From NCBI GenBank assembly GCA_037903355.1, contig JBAJFE010000062.1, positions 992,001-1,056,000 of the forward strand: DNA of 64,000 nt, written 5' to 3'. Each line of letters starts with the position of its first letter. Position 1 is the first letter of the stretch. The position numbers were made by a program, and so were the translations under genes. Below the pieces are notes generated by a model. It saw only the letters and a list, made by a program, of their open reading frames with translations, was not told where the DNA came from and ran no database searches. Shown in pieces: positions 12,309 to 23,434 of the stretch. This stretch comes from Trichuris trichiura. Its lineage: Eukaryota; Nematoda; Enoplea; Trichinellida; Trichuridae.

Positions 12309-14451
12309 ATGCCTACTTTGGAGGATATTCGGTGCAGACAGGGACCACAGGCCATTTGGTACGTCAATGTCGCTTTTGGAGTGATCGCCTTTCTTTCGAA
12401 TATATGCTTCTTGGCTGTGATGCTCAGGGAAAAACCTATGAAACGTACGCAGAAGCTCGTAGCAGGTAAGTGACTTTCTGCCACGAGTTTGTCTAATAAG
12501 ACACTCTCGTTCTCTTTAAATAAAAGTTTCGCCATTCTAATCATTTTGAAAATGCAATACAGAGAAAGCCGTTTCTTGAAGTCAAAAATATAGGAAGCTT
12601 TCGGGACAAGAAAACGCGTCATCTTCAGCGTGGTTCATGATGATGTCATCATGAAATCTGCTTCCTAAACTCCGTGTATTCTGGCCTTAAAAAACGTTTA
12701 TCTGTGTATAAATAGCAGTTAAGTCCTCATCATACTGTTAATCACAAAGATATTTTCCCTATATCTTTCCTGGTGCGACGTTTACATTCCCTTTGCCTGT
12801 TGCGATCGCCTGAAATCAAAATGAAATCTTTTAAATGATCTGTTAATAGTACTTTTATATCATATAATCATTCCGCATTCCGTAAATCGCAAAATGTGTC
12901 CTGTAGCAAAACCAGCTCATGGAGGAATCAAAAAATAATAATGTATCACGTGCCTGTTTTAAACTCCGGGAACGGCTAGAAGCACGCAGTGCAGGTTGCG
13001 GTATGCTAATTTCATTCTGATTTCAGAATGTCCAGTGAACAAGTAGTGTCCTTTGGGCGCTTGCAGTATTAAGACGTCAAATTAGTTTCATCTTGTAACA
13101 CGTCTCATTAAAAATATTTTACATTTTGAAATCACAGAGCCCACACATTTTAAATGAAGCATCAGTATCACTTAATGGACGCATCTAAGCACTTCACGAT
13201 TTTAAAAATGGAAAACATTCCTATTCGGTTGCTTCTTTTTGTACGGATTTTTATGTCCCGTTTTTTCAACGGGACAAAAATCCGTACAAAAAGAAGCAAC
13301 CAAATGAAATTATACGGTCCCGTACGAAGACACTATATCTTCAAAACATTCCTATTCATGCAAAATAAAGTGCTAAAAGGTGAAACATAGCGTCTTCTCG
13401 TTCCTAGAAATTCCATTCTAAAAAAGTTCCGTTAGTAGTGATATTATCGATTCCTTTTAATATGAAATTTTGCTACAACTTAAATGGATTGAATAAGCTA
13501 TGATAATCACGACAAATGAATTGCTTCTTCTCCTCAACGCATAGCACACCAACGCAACTGCTCATTCGTTTTAACTATTGTAATTTACGAATGTTTGTCG
13601 TTCATATTCTATTTCCCTTTTCAGCGTACGCAGTTGCCTGCGCAACATCCGGAGCTGGTTTTGCTGCTGCCTTTACTAGGCGAATTTTGTTACACTGCAA
13701 AGATATGGAGTACACTCCAATAGAATGCATGTACAGGACACCTCATCTGACTCTTTACGCGGTTGGAGAAGCGTTCACTACTTTTTGCGTGTTTTTCATG
13801 TCCGTAGATCGATTAGTAGCCATAATATATTCCAGCAGAATGCACCAATGGAAAAAATATCTCACCAATCGACTATTATTCATTGCCATAGCGTTAACGG
13901 TTGCAGACGTACTATGGGCATGGATAAGCGCGTGGAATAAAGGCAAAGAGCTGATACCGGCATACTGCTACAGGGTTAAAGTAGTTTCGAATGCGTATTA
14001 TCTTACCCACTTCGTCTGCTGTGGAGTCTTTGGTTACATTACCTTAATAACCTACTGCATCGCTTTGGCAATGCTGAAAAAAATGCGTTCCACTAGCCGT
14101 GGAATAAGAAGTATTCAACTTAAGCGAGAAGCAAGCATATCAAAGAGAATTATGATTATTGTGTTCTTTACATTTTTGTTACAAAGTGTTCCAACGACTC
14201 TTCGTCTCTACGCCCTGTTTACCTGGCATCTTTTCTTTGTTCCCGACCACTTGTGGTCCGTCCATTGTGTCAACTTGTCCATATACGCTGTATATTCAAT
14301 TGTGACAAACCTGCAAATATGGCATTGCATTTCGAAGGTGAAAATTTTTTCCAAACTTCCCAAGCCAAAGTTACTTTCACATGTTTCATTTCCCATGAGG
14401 ATGCTAACGAACAAAAAGGGCACTCAAATTACGAGTAGAGGGAACTTTTGA
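12309..14451 (+). CDS. Serpentine GPCR, nematode Srsx-like, two exons
   Basis: Exons 12309-12465 and 13625-14451, joined in phase 1, encode 327 residues. Exon 1 begins at the first ATG after an in-frame stop and carries TM1 (AFGVIAFLSNICFLAVML), with the conserved Asn. Exon 2 starts after a strong acceptor (CCCTTTTCAG) and supplies TM2-TM7. A conserved Cys precedes TM3, TM3 ends in VDRLVAI (DRY-like), a basic KREASISKR loop precedes TM6, and the final helix has SIVTN in place of NPxxY. Length and motif layout fit the Srsx class of nematode chemoreceptor-like GPCRs, presumed plasma-membrane receptors; the ligand is unknown. The 1.16-kb intron holds a long palindrome. An AATAAA lies at 14657-14662. 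The family assignment is by motif only. Confidence 0.8.
13227..13301. repeat. Long palindrome inside the GPCR intron
   Basis: Arms 13227-13262 and 13268-13301 are reverse complements across 34 positions, interrupted only by two extra bases in the left arm, with a loop of about 5 bases. It would fold into a nearly perfect hairpin in RNA from either strand. The very small loop and high identity suggest a recent fold-back event or a short mobile element rather than a standard pre-miRNA. Confidence 0.85.
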
Positions 14452-15572
14452 GACGAACTGCGCTCACTGCCTATGTGTCAGATCGACGCTTCCGACCGTT
14501 TAAACAAGTGACTATGATTCTCGTTTAGCAATGTTCTCGTCCGTTTTTCAAAAGAATTCATGCAATTCAAAAATTGGTTAATCTCGTTGGTCATATTTGA
14601 TTACTCGCTAATTCCCGCGGATACTTTGCCTTTAGTTGTTAAAAAATTGAGCTTAAAATAAAAGATGCTTTTTGTAGTACGACGAAACAGCAATCAATAT
14701 GCAAAAACCTTGTTTGTCGACAATTGCCAATTAAAGCTTTAAGAAGCATCCATCGAAGGAAAGCTAACGTCTACCCTTGCACGTTAAAAATTGACAATGA
14801 ATCAAGTTGCCGCAAGTCGATATTTTTTGGACTTGTGTTTTTATTCGCTTCATGGTCGTACAAAGGCTACTCAACCCTATGACGGATACACGGTCATCTG
14901 CAAACAAAGGCACCACTAATTCTGCCTTGTCATACGCTTGTAAAAGAAAATACTGACAAAATTAATCCCATCATAAGTTGTGATTAAAACTTAAGGTTGC
15001 ACCTTTCTATCTGTAAGCGGTTTACAAGCTACACAGATTCAAGTATATTTGTTAGCGAACTTGCACAAAAGAATAAAATCCTGTTCCAACGCGTTGGTAG
15101 TTTCGCTACTTTTTAAAATAGCCTGAATACCCTCTTATATTGCTGAGTGGGTTTGCAGACCCGAAAATAAAAGCACTAAGCATGGCGCGATTGGATAATT
15201 AGTTAAGTGAGGATCGAAGTTGATTTAACAGGATCATATATTTCACACTTTCGTTGACGATCAACAATATTTTAAAATTATAAGAGATGCCAAAAATACA
15301 ACAGTTGAAGCTGTGCAATCGGAAAGGAAGAACCTCATCTTTCCTCCTCCTCTTACGCTAACGGTGACGCTGGAAAAGGAGTCAGGTTACACTAGAAGTA
15401 ACAGAAAGTAGCCACATACTCGAAACAGTTTGCTGACTTCCCGTTTCTCGCCATGTACAGAAAAGAAAAGCACCATTCTGCACTTCAGTTGACGATGAAG
15501 CGAACTGAATGAATGCCACTCTCGTTTCTCGCAATTAAATAAGCGAGCTCCGACAATTCACAAAAGTTACTA
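14452..15572. other. Intergenic region between convergent GPCR and UTP4
   Basis: The two genes converge here. It contains the AATAAA at 14657-14662 (+), about 200 nt after the GPCR stop. I see no further gene, RNA or repeat. Confidence 0.5.
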
Positions 15573-18500
15573 TCACTTTTTTCCGTATTTCGGAAACTTC
15601 GGCCGTTTCGGTAGAGCCTCTTCATAATTACTGACTTCTACGCGGCACAGGAATAAGTCACCATTGCTCAAAAAATGAGCACCGAACAAACGATCCCATT
15701 GATTGATTTTCTTCACTTTTTTCTGCGGCGTTGCCTTAAAAAATGTTTTCAAAAAAGTTTCCAAATTTGTAAACCAGTGATTTGTAAGTAACTGGCAGAA
15801 AAAAGAGCTATACACAGGTCCACGCTAGAATGTGCGACAAACGTTAAATACCTGCGTCTTGTCAATGGAAAGCAGCTGCCCGCCACCATAAGCAATTCCA
15901 AATCCGACATCCGATCTTGACATAGCCAGTCCGAGAGGTTGAGAGCGCCAAAGCATCCTAAATTTTTCTCCCAACCAATGATCTGAGAAGTCGGTGAAAT
16001 TGGCGCTTTTTGCATTAAATTCTAACATGAAACCGGTGTCGTACAGTATCATTAAATCGCCTTTAACTGAGCTGAAGGCTATATCTACCGGATACTGACC
16101 GACTTTCGGTGTCAAAGTGAACTGGAAATCATTATACATCAAGAATCAATCAGGCTGTAGAAAAAAAGATAGGCTAACCGTCGATGAGTCAATGTCAAAA
16201 ATGGCAATTTCAAAACTTGATGTTATCATAGCTAGCATGCTGCCACACCAGGATGCAACTAATTTTTGAATACACCCGAGGTTACCTAAAATAACGCTAA
16301 TATTAATAACAAAACAATTGACATGTTACAAACATTTAATTACCGGGAAGTTTCGCTTGACCAATACATGAGCACACATCATTAGAGGCTATACGGTAAA
16401 GTGCAAGCGATTGGCCATCAGCTAGAGCAAACGTAGGAATCTCTTTCATTTGAAAGAAGCAAAGCGGACAACATGAGGGGAGTTTAGAAGGGAAGTTTAG
16501 TTCTGAGTAGCTGAACATTCCTCCTGACTCATGATCTTTTTCCAGCTGTAATACCTGCACGCTAACAATAGGTAAGGTTTATCTCCCCAACCAATGCCCA
16601 CCTGCAGTCGAAACAGGCTCGTTTTCCTGACGGTTGAGCAAGCAAAATAGTTACCATCAGGGCTTATGGCACTGAACAATATGGGATCTGTACCCGTTTT
16701 GAAACACATAATTTCCTGAGGATGCTGACTCAACGAAAGCACTTCGAAAGGAGCACCTGTTGAAATAAGGGAAACAGCTAAAAAGTGCAACTAACTGTCT
16801 AACCTGAAGCTGACACAGCAGGTTCTCCTAGCTTCCAAAGGGTTAAAGAATACTTGTGCTGGAACATTACTAAGCCACGATCATAGGCACACTTAATCTT
16901 CTCCTAAAATAACAAAATGATAACTTACAAAGCACAACAATGCGAATATTACATTAAGCTGCATTAAACCAGATAAACCGCGGAGGTATACTACTATAGT
17001 TATCTGTCATACGAGCGGAAATTGGGTTTACCATAACAAAGCAGAATACTAACGGGAGAAGCGCGTAAGCTTCTTCCGGAAGTTCTACCGAACTGCTCAG
17101 GATGTCGACAAATATTTTGTCTTACATTCACAAAAAATAACAAACTCTTTTCAAAGAAAGTTTCAACTATACCGAGCAAATAACTTGCTGTATGAACAGC
17201 CAAACCAAAACATACGGCCATGCGAAGTATGTTCCCGCGCCAGCTAAGAAAGCAAAGCGGTTTGCATTTTAGAACGCTTAACGTTAGATAAGAACACTGA
17301 CCTTACAGCAACAGTTTTAATGTGATGTTCTGCACATCTTGACGACTGCTAACAGTTTTAAAAAAATAGAACATTTCCTTCCAGCAGCTCTCAAGTCTTC
17401 TCATTTCTGATCCTCAGTGGACAACTTCAAATTCTACAGTTAAGTTACAAGTCATCTCCACCTCTAAGGAATAATGGTGATGCGACCATCAGTTGTAATA
17501 AACCTAGAAGCTTCACGAATTATAATTAACCTAGAACAAAGGCAGGAGTTGTCGAACTCTGAAAATGCTCAACCGTTTGGGACGTTCTTCTTTGCCACGC
17601 GTAGAACAGAAGCAATGAGATGAAGCTGAACTCACACTAAAAGACGAAAGTTTAGCTTAAAATCTATGTACAACTTTAAATAACAAAATATTCGCTTGCT
17701 GCTTGCACCATTTCCATTACCCCATTACACAATCCGGTCTTTCCGCTAAAGACGGGATCCGAGAAGTTCCAAAGCCACGAGAATGTGTTTTGCTTTACCG
17801 ACAGCTAATAGTCGTTAAGAAAGTGTACAGGCTTCGTACGTAAAGCATAAGTACTTATTAGCTTGCCAGTTTGAAAGACGTAATTGAATACGATAATTTT
17901 CTCAATGCCAAGCGTCTATATATCAGTTGAATATTACATATTAACTGAGTTTTCTTTAAAAGCATATGACGATAATCAGAAGTCTACGCAGCTTACGCAA
18001 AAAAGATTGCGATTCAAATATCTAATGGAAAAAACTCCCACTGCTTCTTAAAAACGTTTAACTACAGTAATAAGCGGTTGGTGGAGACTGGTTAAACGAT
18101 GGAGTAACAATGTCGCTACGCCTAAGCAGACGATCTTGAGCTTACCGGACTGAACGAGTAAAACCGGCGTATGTCAGTGCGTCCGGATACTTTTGTGAAA
18201 CATAAACAACCATCCTGCCCTCCAGAAACTAGCCAATCGCATGCTGTGGCTAACTGTTCTACGGTACGCAGGTTCACGAAGAGTCTTCCGTCTCGGGCAA
18301 AGGTACCATCTTCAGCAAGGGTGAAACGGAAAATAGTCGGATCTTTCCCGGAAGAGTAAGCATATTCGCCGTTCTAAGATGGAAAAGTGCAACAGGCAAA
18401 CATTCCATTAAATTTGCAAAAAGTCATCACTTTATCCACGCAAACGGTAAGGACTTCGGCCCTATGGCATTTGTGAGACTAAAACGGGGAGAAAATCACT

Positions 18501-19819
18501 GTCAAAAAGAGTAAGTGCATACCTGCAGCAAAACCCCGACACTGGTATCCCAAAAGGATGTGCAACCGGAGCTATCGCCGCTGACTAACACTTCCTGCCT
18601 GCAAATTTGGGAAACGAAAATAAAACGGGCTGAGAGTGAATTGTACTACGGTATCCCAGCTTACGACATGAAACATAACGAGTAAACTACTGGTCCCACT
18701 TCAGTATCTCTGCCGCCTAACCGAAATGAGTACAGGCACGTGCGATCTGATAAGCGCCATATGGAAATGCAGTTGATTGAGCCACTGGCCAAAAGTTCGT
18801 CACTTCGATTCCAGGCTAGCGAAACAACTGAATCTGTGAAAAGAAGCTCAGAAATTCATACAATAAAAAGGATAAAATTAAAATTTACCTGCAACGTGCA
18901 AGTTCATGCCTGCCACGAACTGACCTGTCGCTTCGTCAAGAAAGACAAAGTTTATAGTTCCATCTCTGCTACCGAACTAAAAGAAGTGCTCAGTCATTAT
19001 TTATAGCTTCTTTATGCCATGCGAGTACTGTTATTTCGTTGTCATTAGCTAAATAACTATACGAACAGTTCTACATTTTTGAAAAGTGGTAAATAAGATC
19101 AGTAGAATTTGCTTCCGGTTAAAGAGCATGTGGGGCCGTTGAAATTCTTATTAACATACTAACACCATTAAAAAGAATTGAAGCAAGTGTCATAGCACGA
19201 AGGGCCTTTGCCAAAGGTTACCTTCATTGTAACACTTCGCTCAGGAAAAGAAAGGGAAGCCAAAGGTTGGCAAGGTAACAAAAAGCATTATAGACAAATG
19301 ACTTTTGCAGACTTACTGCTAAGACGGTGCCATTTGTACTCTTAGCAACACAAAGCACATCCCGAGAGGGTAAAGTCATGGCAACCTAAGAAGAAATACT
19401 TCAAGAATAGAAAAATGGCGTTTCAAAAACAACGCTGGGTCGATGCGAATGCGGACTAAGTTCGAGCAAACTTCCTTCAGCACCAAAACAGAACAGCCGA
19501 TCCAAATACCAGAATGTCACAAGAGCCTGATCAGGCTTTCGTGTGTAGTAAGTCTACGAAAAAGCAAAATCTAAATGGCGGGAACTGCACGCAAGGTGCG
19601 CAATACTTTCCATAGCTGGCATCCAATTTTTTTGTACCAAACTTCAACTTTATCACCACCTCTGAAAGCGACAGAGCGTACGTTACATTTCACCATTAAA
19701 GGGTAAAACACAAACCGTGCTACGGCAATTAGAGACAACCGCGGGTGACATTCAAAACTCGTTATCAACTCTGGTTCTGGTGCGTAACTTGAGAAGACGT
19801 GAACATTGAACGATGCCAT
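15573..19819 (-). CDS. UTP4: UTP4/cirhin, small-subunit processome WD40 protein
   Basis: Fifteen exons rebuilt in frame give 683 residues, against 686 in human UTP4. Exons in transcript order: 19716-19819, 19607-19661, 19434-19553, 19317-19385, 18889-18976, 18665-18833, 18523-18598, 18431-18478, 18146-18373, 16804-16903, 16602-16756, 16344-16554, 16179-16285, 15852-16121, 15573-15824. Recognisable blocks are the start FNVHVFSSYAPEP, LVSGDSSGCTSFWDT, LVSGGQDGCLCF, YSLTLWKLG, SPDGNYFACST and the basic end PKFPKYGKK, all collinear with the family. UTP4 forms tandem beta-propellers in the t-UTP/UtpA complex, which acts on the 5' ETS of pre-rRNA in the nucleolus. Most introns are near 50 nt; intron 9 is about 1.2 kb. 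Intron 1 (54 nt) is a multiple of three with no stop. The donor of exon 3 is the least certain. Confidence 0.95.
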
Positions 19820-20068
19820 AAGCTGAGGAGGTCTGAGAACAAATTGTTGAGCGCTGCAATAAATGCAACGAGTAAAACTTTTCCAATCACAATAAACATA
19901 TTATTAAACGTTTCCTTGGTTGCAGCAAAGGGACAAATATAAAAGACGTCTCAAATTATCAAAAGTTCGTAAGAAAATTAAAACTATTTGCTTGGCTAGA
20001 AAGCAAAAGACCGGGTTGGAGTACAAATTTTGAGTGAATTTTGCTAAGCGAATGTGAAATATGACGGC

Positions 20069-20328
20069 AAAACATAACGTGGTTGTAAGGTCTTCTACGG
20101 CTTTTCCCGTTTATTTTGCCTGTGCTGGTATCTGTAATTGAACGAAACAACTGCTCTACAACGGATGGACGAGCCTTTATTAAGAAAAATTAACGTTAAT
20201 TTTTAATAATACAGAAAAATTAACGTTAATACCAGCACAGGCAAAATAAACGGGAAAAGCCGTAGAAGACTTTACAACCATGAAACAACAGCCCGTTACG
20301 AAGCATCCTGTTTTCAAAAACATAACGT
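20069..20328 (+). mobile_element. Fold-back element A, Penelope-related, with 12-bp TSD
   Basis: The insert 20081-20316 is flanked by the direct repeat AAAACATAACGT (20069-20080 and 20317-20328). Its arms, 20081-20131 and 20229-20279, are inverted copies with one mismatch in 51 bp and contain CTTTTCCCGTTTATTTTGC. The right arm is followed by a tail of about 37 bp starting ATGAAACAAC and ending just before the target repeat. The arms and tail recur in elements B and D, and the layout (inverted arms, one-sided tail, TSD) is the same as in the full Penelope-like element at 55.4-57.7 kb. The interior here is shortened to about 97 bp and has lost the stem-loop core seen in B, D and the long element. 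Confidence 0.85.
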
Positions 20329-20656
20329 CTGATTATATAAAATTACGAGGAAACTATTGTACAAAAACTGTCAAAATCAGCGTAAAATTATTGGCACTAA
20401 TTCCACGAAGCTTTATTTCAAATTTCCATACCAAGGATCGAAAAAACTTACAGTTACGATGTGCAGTTTTCGACAAACGGTATGCAGGTAAGACAGTACA
20501 ACATTACGACACCTGTTACGCATAATGCATTTTTCTATTTGAATTTCTCCCTGAAAATTCACCCGCAGGCTGTACATTCACAGTTTAAGAGTAGTTAGTT
20601 CTCAATAAAATTTTGAAAACTAGTCCTAACGCACTTTAAGAAGCCATTAAAATACC

Positions 20657-20723
20657 CGCTGTGGTCAGGTGGCTAAGATATGTTCATCTCAGTTGCATAG
20701 CGCGGGTTCGATTCCCGACGCAG
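20657..20723 (+). tRNA. tRNA-like sequence, probable pseudogene or SINE head
   Basis: The segment has an intact B-box/T-arm (GGTTCGATTCC, 20705-20715) closed by CGGG/CCCG, an A-box-like stretch (GGTGGCTAAGAT) and a weak 6-bp acceptor helix with one mismatch. The middle does not form a standard 7-base anticodon loop, so no anticodon can be assigned. I read it as a decayed tRNA or the head of a tRNA-derived SINE. It lies between two fold-back elements. Confidence 0.4.
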
Positions 20724-21096
20724 AAAACGCTTTCAGTGAGCACGTAAAGCGTACATCAAAAAGATTGCATTGCACGGGACTTGTATTCCGTAAAAAAAGC
20801 AGATGAAAATCAAAAAAATCTGGAAATCATAAAGATAATCTGTACGATATAATAGCGAAGGAGCGTTCTGCTCTCATGCGGCTGTGGAATGTGTAGTGAT
20901 CATGGTGCCACTATATGACCATGCGAACAGCGGAATTTATTTATTGCCGCTATAGTGGAAGCGCTTATACTGAACTTGCATTTGATTTTCTGCTAAAGTA
21001 GACGAAGTGTTCTTGCGCAAACAGGGGGAATAGTCATGCTCTGATAAATGTACAGCGTAAGCACTACAAAGCGGAAGTTCGGGAAAATGTTTTAAG

Positions 21097-21400
21097 TAGC
21101 TGCTGAACACTGGGTGCTTCGTAACGGGTTGGAGTTTCATAGTGTTTGATCTTCTACGGCTTTTCCCGTTTATTTGTTGTACTGGTATCTGTAAATAATC
21201 CACCACCTCACCGACGACGGAACTAGAGCGTTCCGAAAGCTCTGAAATTAAAAGTTGAGTGCATTGATATCTGTATAATTCTTCTTAATAACCGCTCATC
21301 CATCCGTTGGTAGAGCAGCTGTTTCGTTCAATTTACAGATACCAGTACAACAAATAAACAGAAAAAGCCGTAGAAGATCAAACACTATTACTTAGCTGCT
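21097..21400 (-). mobile_element. Fold-back element B, Penelope-related, with 8-bp TSD
   Basis: The insert 21105-21392 is bounded by TAGCTGCT (21097-21104 and 21393-21400). The inverted arms lie near 21138-21197 and 21331-21390 and are almost identical. The one-sided tail is at the left, so this copy is inverted relative to element A; read on the minus strand it gives a short peptide-like stretch ending VTKHPVF. The interior contains the stem-loop core at 21211-21243, here with CCGACGA in place of CTGACGA. Confidence 0.8.
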
Positions 21401-21965
21401 AATGTAATAATCATTGGGATTGCAACGCATGGAACAGCTCAAGGCTAGCAAGTGAATATCACAAAGCCTCTTCATTCTGGCTCTCATTGACCGTATGCAA
21501 AAATTGTATTCATGCAATTAATGAATCCACATAAAGGTCGTTCTTATGTTCTCTACCAATACTTTCATTTATTTTTGACACAGTCTAGACATGTCGTGCC
21601 ATTTTCCGTTTCTGTCTTGGCAAATGGGCTGACTGCATGTCGCCTTATCTTCGCGTAAATAATACGGGAGTCATGTTCAACAGCGATGCATAGTTTCGCG
21701 CAAAAGTGGCGTCTTTTTTCCCGTAAAACGAAATGAAATAAGTCAGACCCGCGGACATAAAACGAAGGACACGGGGCCCACTCTATATCTCTTGCTTGAT
21801 AAAAGCTCGGTGAACTTTTGTGTCAAAACAGCTTGCTGTCGCTCTGTTGGAAAACAGCCATTCAATCGTATGAACTTCAGCTGTCGTCAATGCTCTTTAC
21901 ATGATAATAGTATTTTTATAAGATCAAAGTTACTAAAGGATGATGTGTAAATGACGAAAACTACC

Positions 21966-22037
21966 TTCCCGTGCCGGGAATCGAACCCGGGCCGTGTGGG
22001 TGAAAGCCACAAATCCTAGCCACTAGACCACACGGGA
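21966..22037 (-). tRNA. tRNA-Glu (anticodon UUC)
   Basis: The minus strand begins TCCCGTGTGGTCTAGTGGCT and ends with the pairing acceptor strand CACGGGA. The D-arm (GGTCTAGTGGCTAGGA), the anticodon stem TGTGG/CCACA around the loop CTTTCAC, and the T-arm CCGGGTTCGATTCCCGG all fold normally. The loop gives anticodon TTC, which reads GAA/GAG glutamate codons. The gene is 72 nt with its discriminator base and has no intron. CCA is not encoded, as expected for a eukaryote. Confidence 0.97.
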
Positions 22038-22321
22038 CACGTCAAGTGATGTCTAACCTTTAACAGGTGGCGGCCCAGGCTGGTCTAATAATTTCCTTTT
22101 TACTTGATCTACTGGAGAAGATATAGTCTGAAATTTACGATTTACACTTTTGTTTAAACGTTCCAGGTCGACAGGCCGTTTTAACGATTCGAAAGAACGA
22201 ATATGATGCACTCTCACTGATAGTTTTCGTTGATGCTGACTCCATATGCGCAACTTTCAGAACAATACCTACTCGTCATCAGCATAGAGTGCACCTATTG
22301 GGCGGTAGTCACTTTTAACAA

Positions 22322-22597
22322 TGAAACTATTACATAGTTGTTCCTCTGGTTCACGGGTTTGGCCTGTTGGATGTATCTGTAAGTAAACTTCAAAGTGCCC
22401 TACCAACGAATGGATGAGCAAATTGTAAGAGAAGGTAACTCGTCATACTGATAATTTAGGCTTTCATACGTTGAGCGATAATGAAACAATAATGAAACTC
22501 GTCATACTGATAATTTGGCCAAACCCGTGAACCAGAGGAACAACTATGAAACAACCAAAGCCTGTTAAAAGACACCCAGTCTTTTGAAACTATTACA
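22322..22597 (+). mobile_element. Fold-back element C, diverged relative, with 13-bp TSD
   Basis: The insert 22335-22584 is flanked by the 13-bp direct repeat TGAAACTATTACA (22322-22334 and 22585-22597). Arms 22335-22364 and 22517-22546 are perfect inverted copies but differ in sequence from those of A, B and D. The tail after the right arm (ATGAAACAACCAAAG..., ending CACCCAGTCTTT) is clearly related to theirs. Part of the interior, 22434-22487, is an inverted copy of host sequence about 0.9 kb downstream. Confidence 0.8.
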
Positions 22598-23434
22598 CTC
22601 CTTTTCTACCTACCCTCTTTCCATTGAAACGTTAATAATGCCATGAACATCAACAGTAAATAATGATGGAGCAACCATTGCGATTTCCCGTACTGTTTCT
22701 TCAATTCTTTCAATGCATATGAAAAGGTGTAACACTTTTGAAATCTATTTTTCATAAATTCGTCTTAGATATCTGGTCGAACGAAATTCGCGAGGTACAC
22801 AAAAGACTGACTGCAGCCGAGCCGACGGTGAAGACTATTCGTCAGCCCAAATAGAGAAGAAAATTGGACCTATAATTCTCTTGCTTGCATTCTACCTTTT
22901 GTACTTGAATGCAATCGGACCTGTTTCATATTTGCAACTGCCATCAATCCCGTCGCTGAAAAAATTTTTAATAAATCTTGAAATTTTAATTATGGCAGAA
23001 ACTGGATTAACTTCATTGGACTGGAAAGTAGATAATTTGAATAGTTGAAAAGCGGATAACTGGAGTAAAACACTTTTTGTTTTGATTACTTATTCGATTC
23101 TACTTCAATTATTACTACCAATAAAGGTATTCGCCAAGCACAGCGTCAAGTTCACAGCAACTTAATGTTGGCTAAACATGAAGATAACGTCTGCAAATAA
23201 AACATATTTTAAGGTCCTCTATATGCGTACCCTTTAACAACGTTTTTCGTCCTATTAAGTTACAATAGGTTTTCAAGCAAAAGAGCAGCTAAAAAAGCTA
23301 TTGTAGGGCAATCAGAAATTGAAAAACTTCAAACCTGAAATCTCTTCATTTCAATTTTGTCTTTGAAGGAACACTAAAGAGTTTCATTATCGCTCAGCGT
23401 ATGAAAGCCTAAATTATCAGTACGACGAGTTACC
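22434..23434. repeat. 54-bp inverted duplication about 0.9 kb apart
   Basis: 22434-22487 and 23381-23434 are reverse complements with two mismatches. The left copy lies inside fold-back element C. In addition, a 21-bp direct repeat (AACTCGTCATACTGATAATTT) occurs at 22437-22457 and 22496-22516. Either the two 54-mers are ends of a 1.0-kb element, or the left copy was captured into element C by template switching. Confidence 0.75.

Noticed and set aside
12188..12622. A 144-codon minus-strand open frame
   Set aside because: It is the antisense shadow of GPCR exon 1 (12309-12465, +), which has TM1 and a proper donor.
20280..20330. A recurring short peptide MKxxPVTKHPVF at the tail of the fold-back elements
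   Set aside because: The frame is not maintained upstream across copies and the run is only about a dozen codons; nucleotide conservation of the element tail explains it.
22053..22253. A 66-codon minus-strand frame with biased, protein-like composition ending beside the tRNA-Glu gene
   Set aside because: It has no ATG at its start, an in-frame stop just upstream and no convincing acceptor or partner exon.
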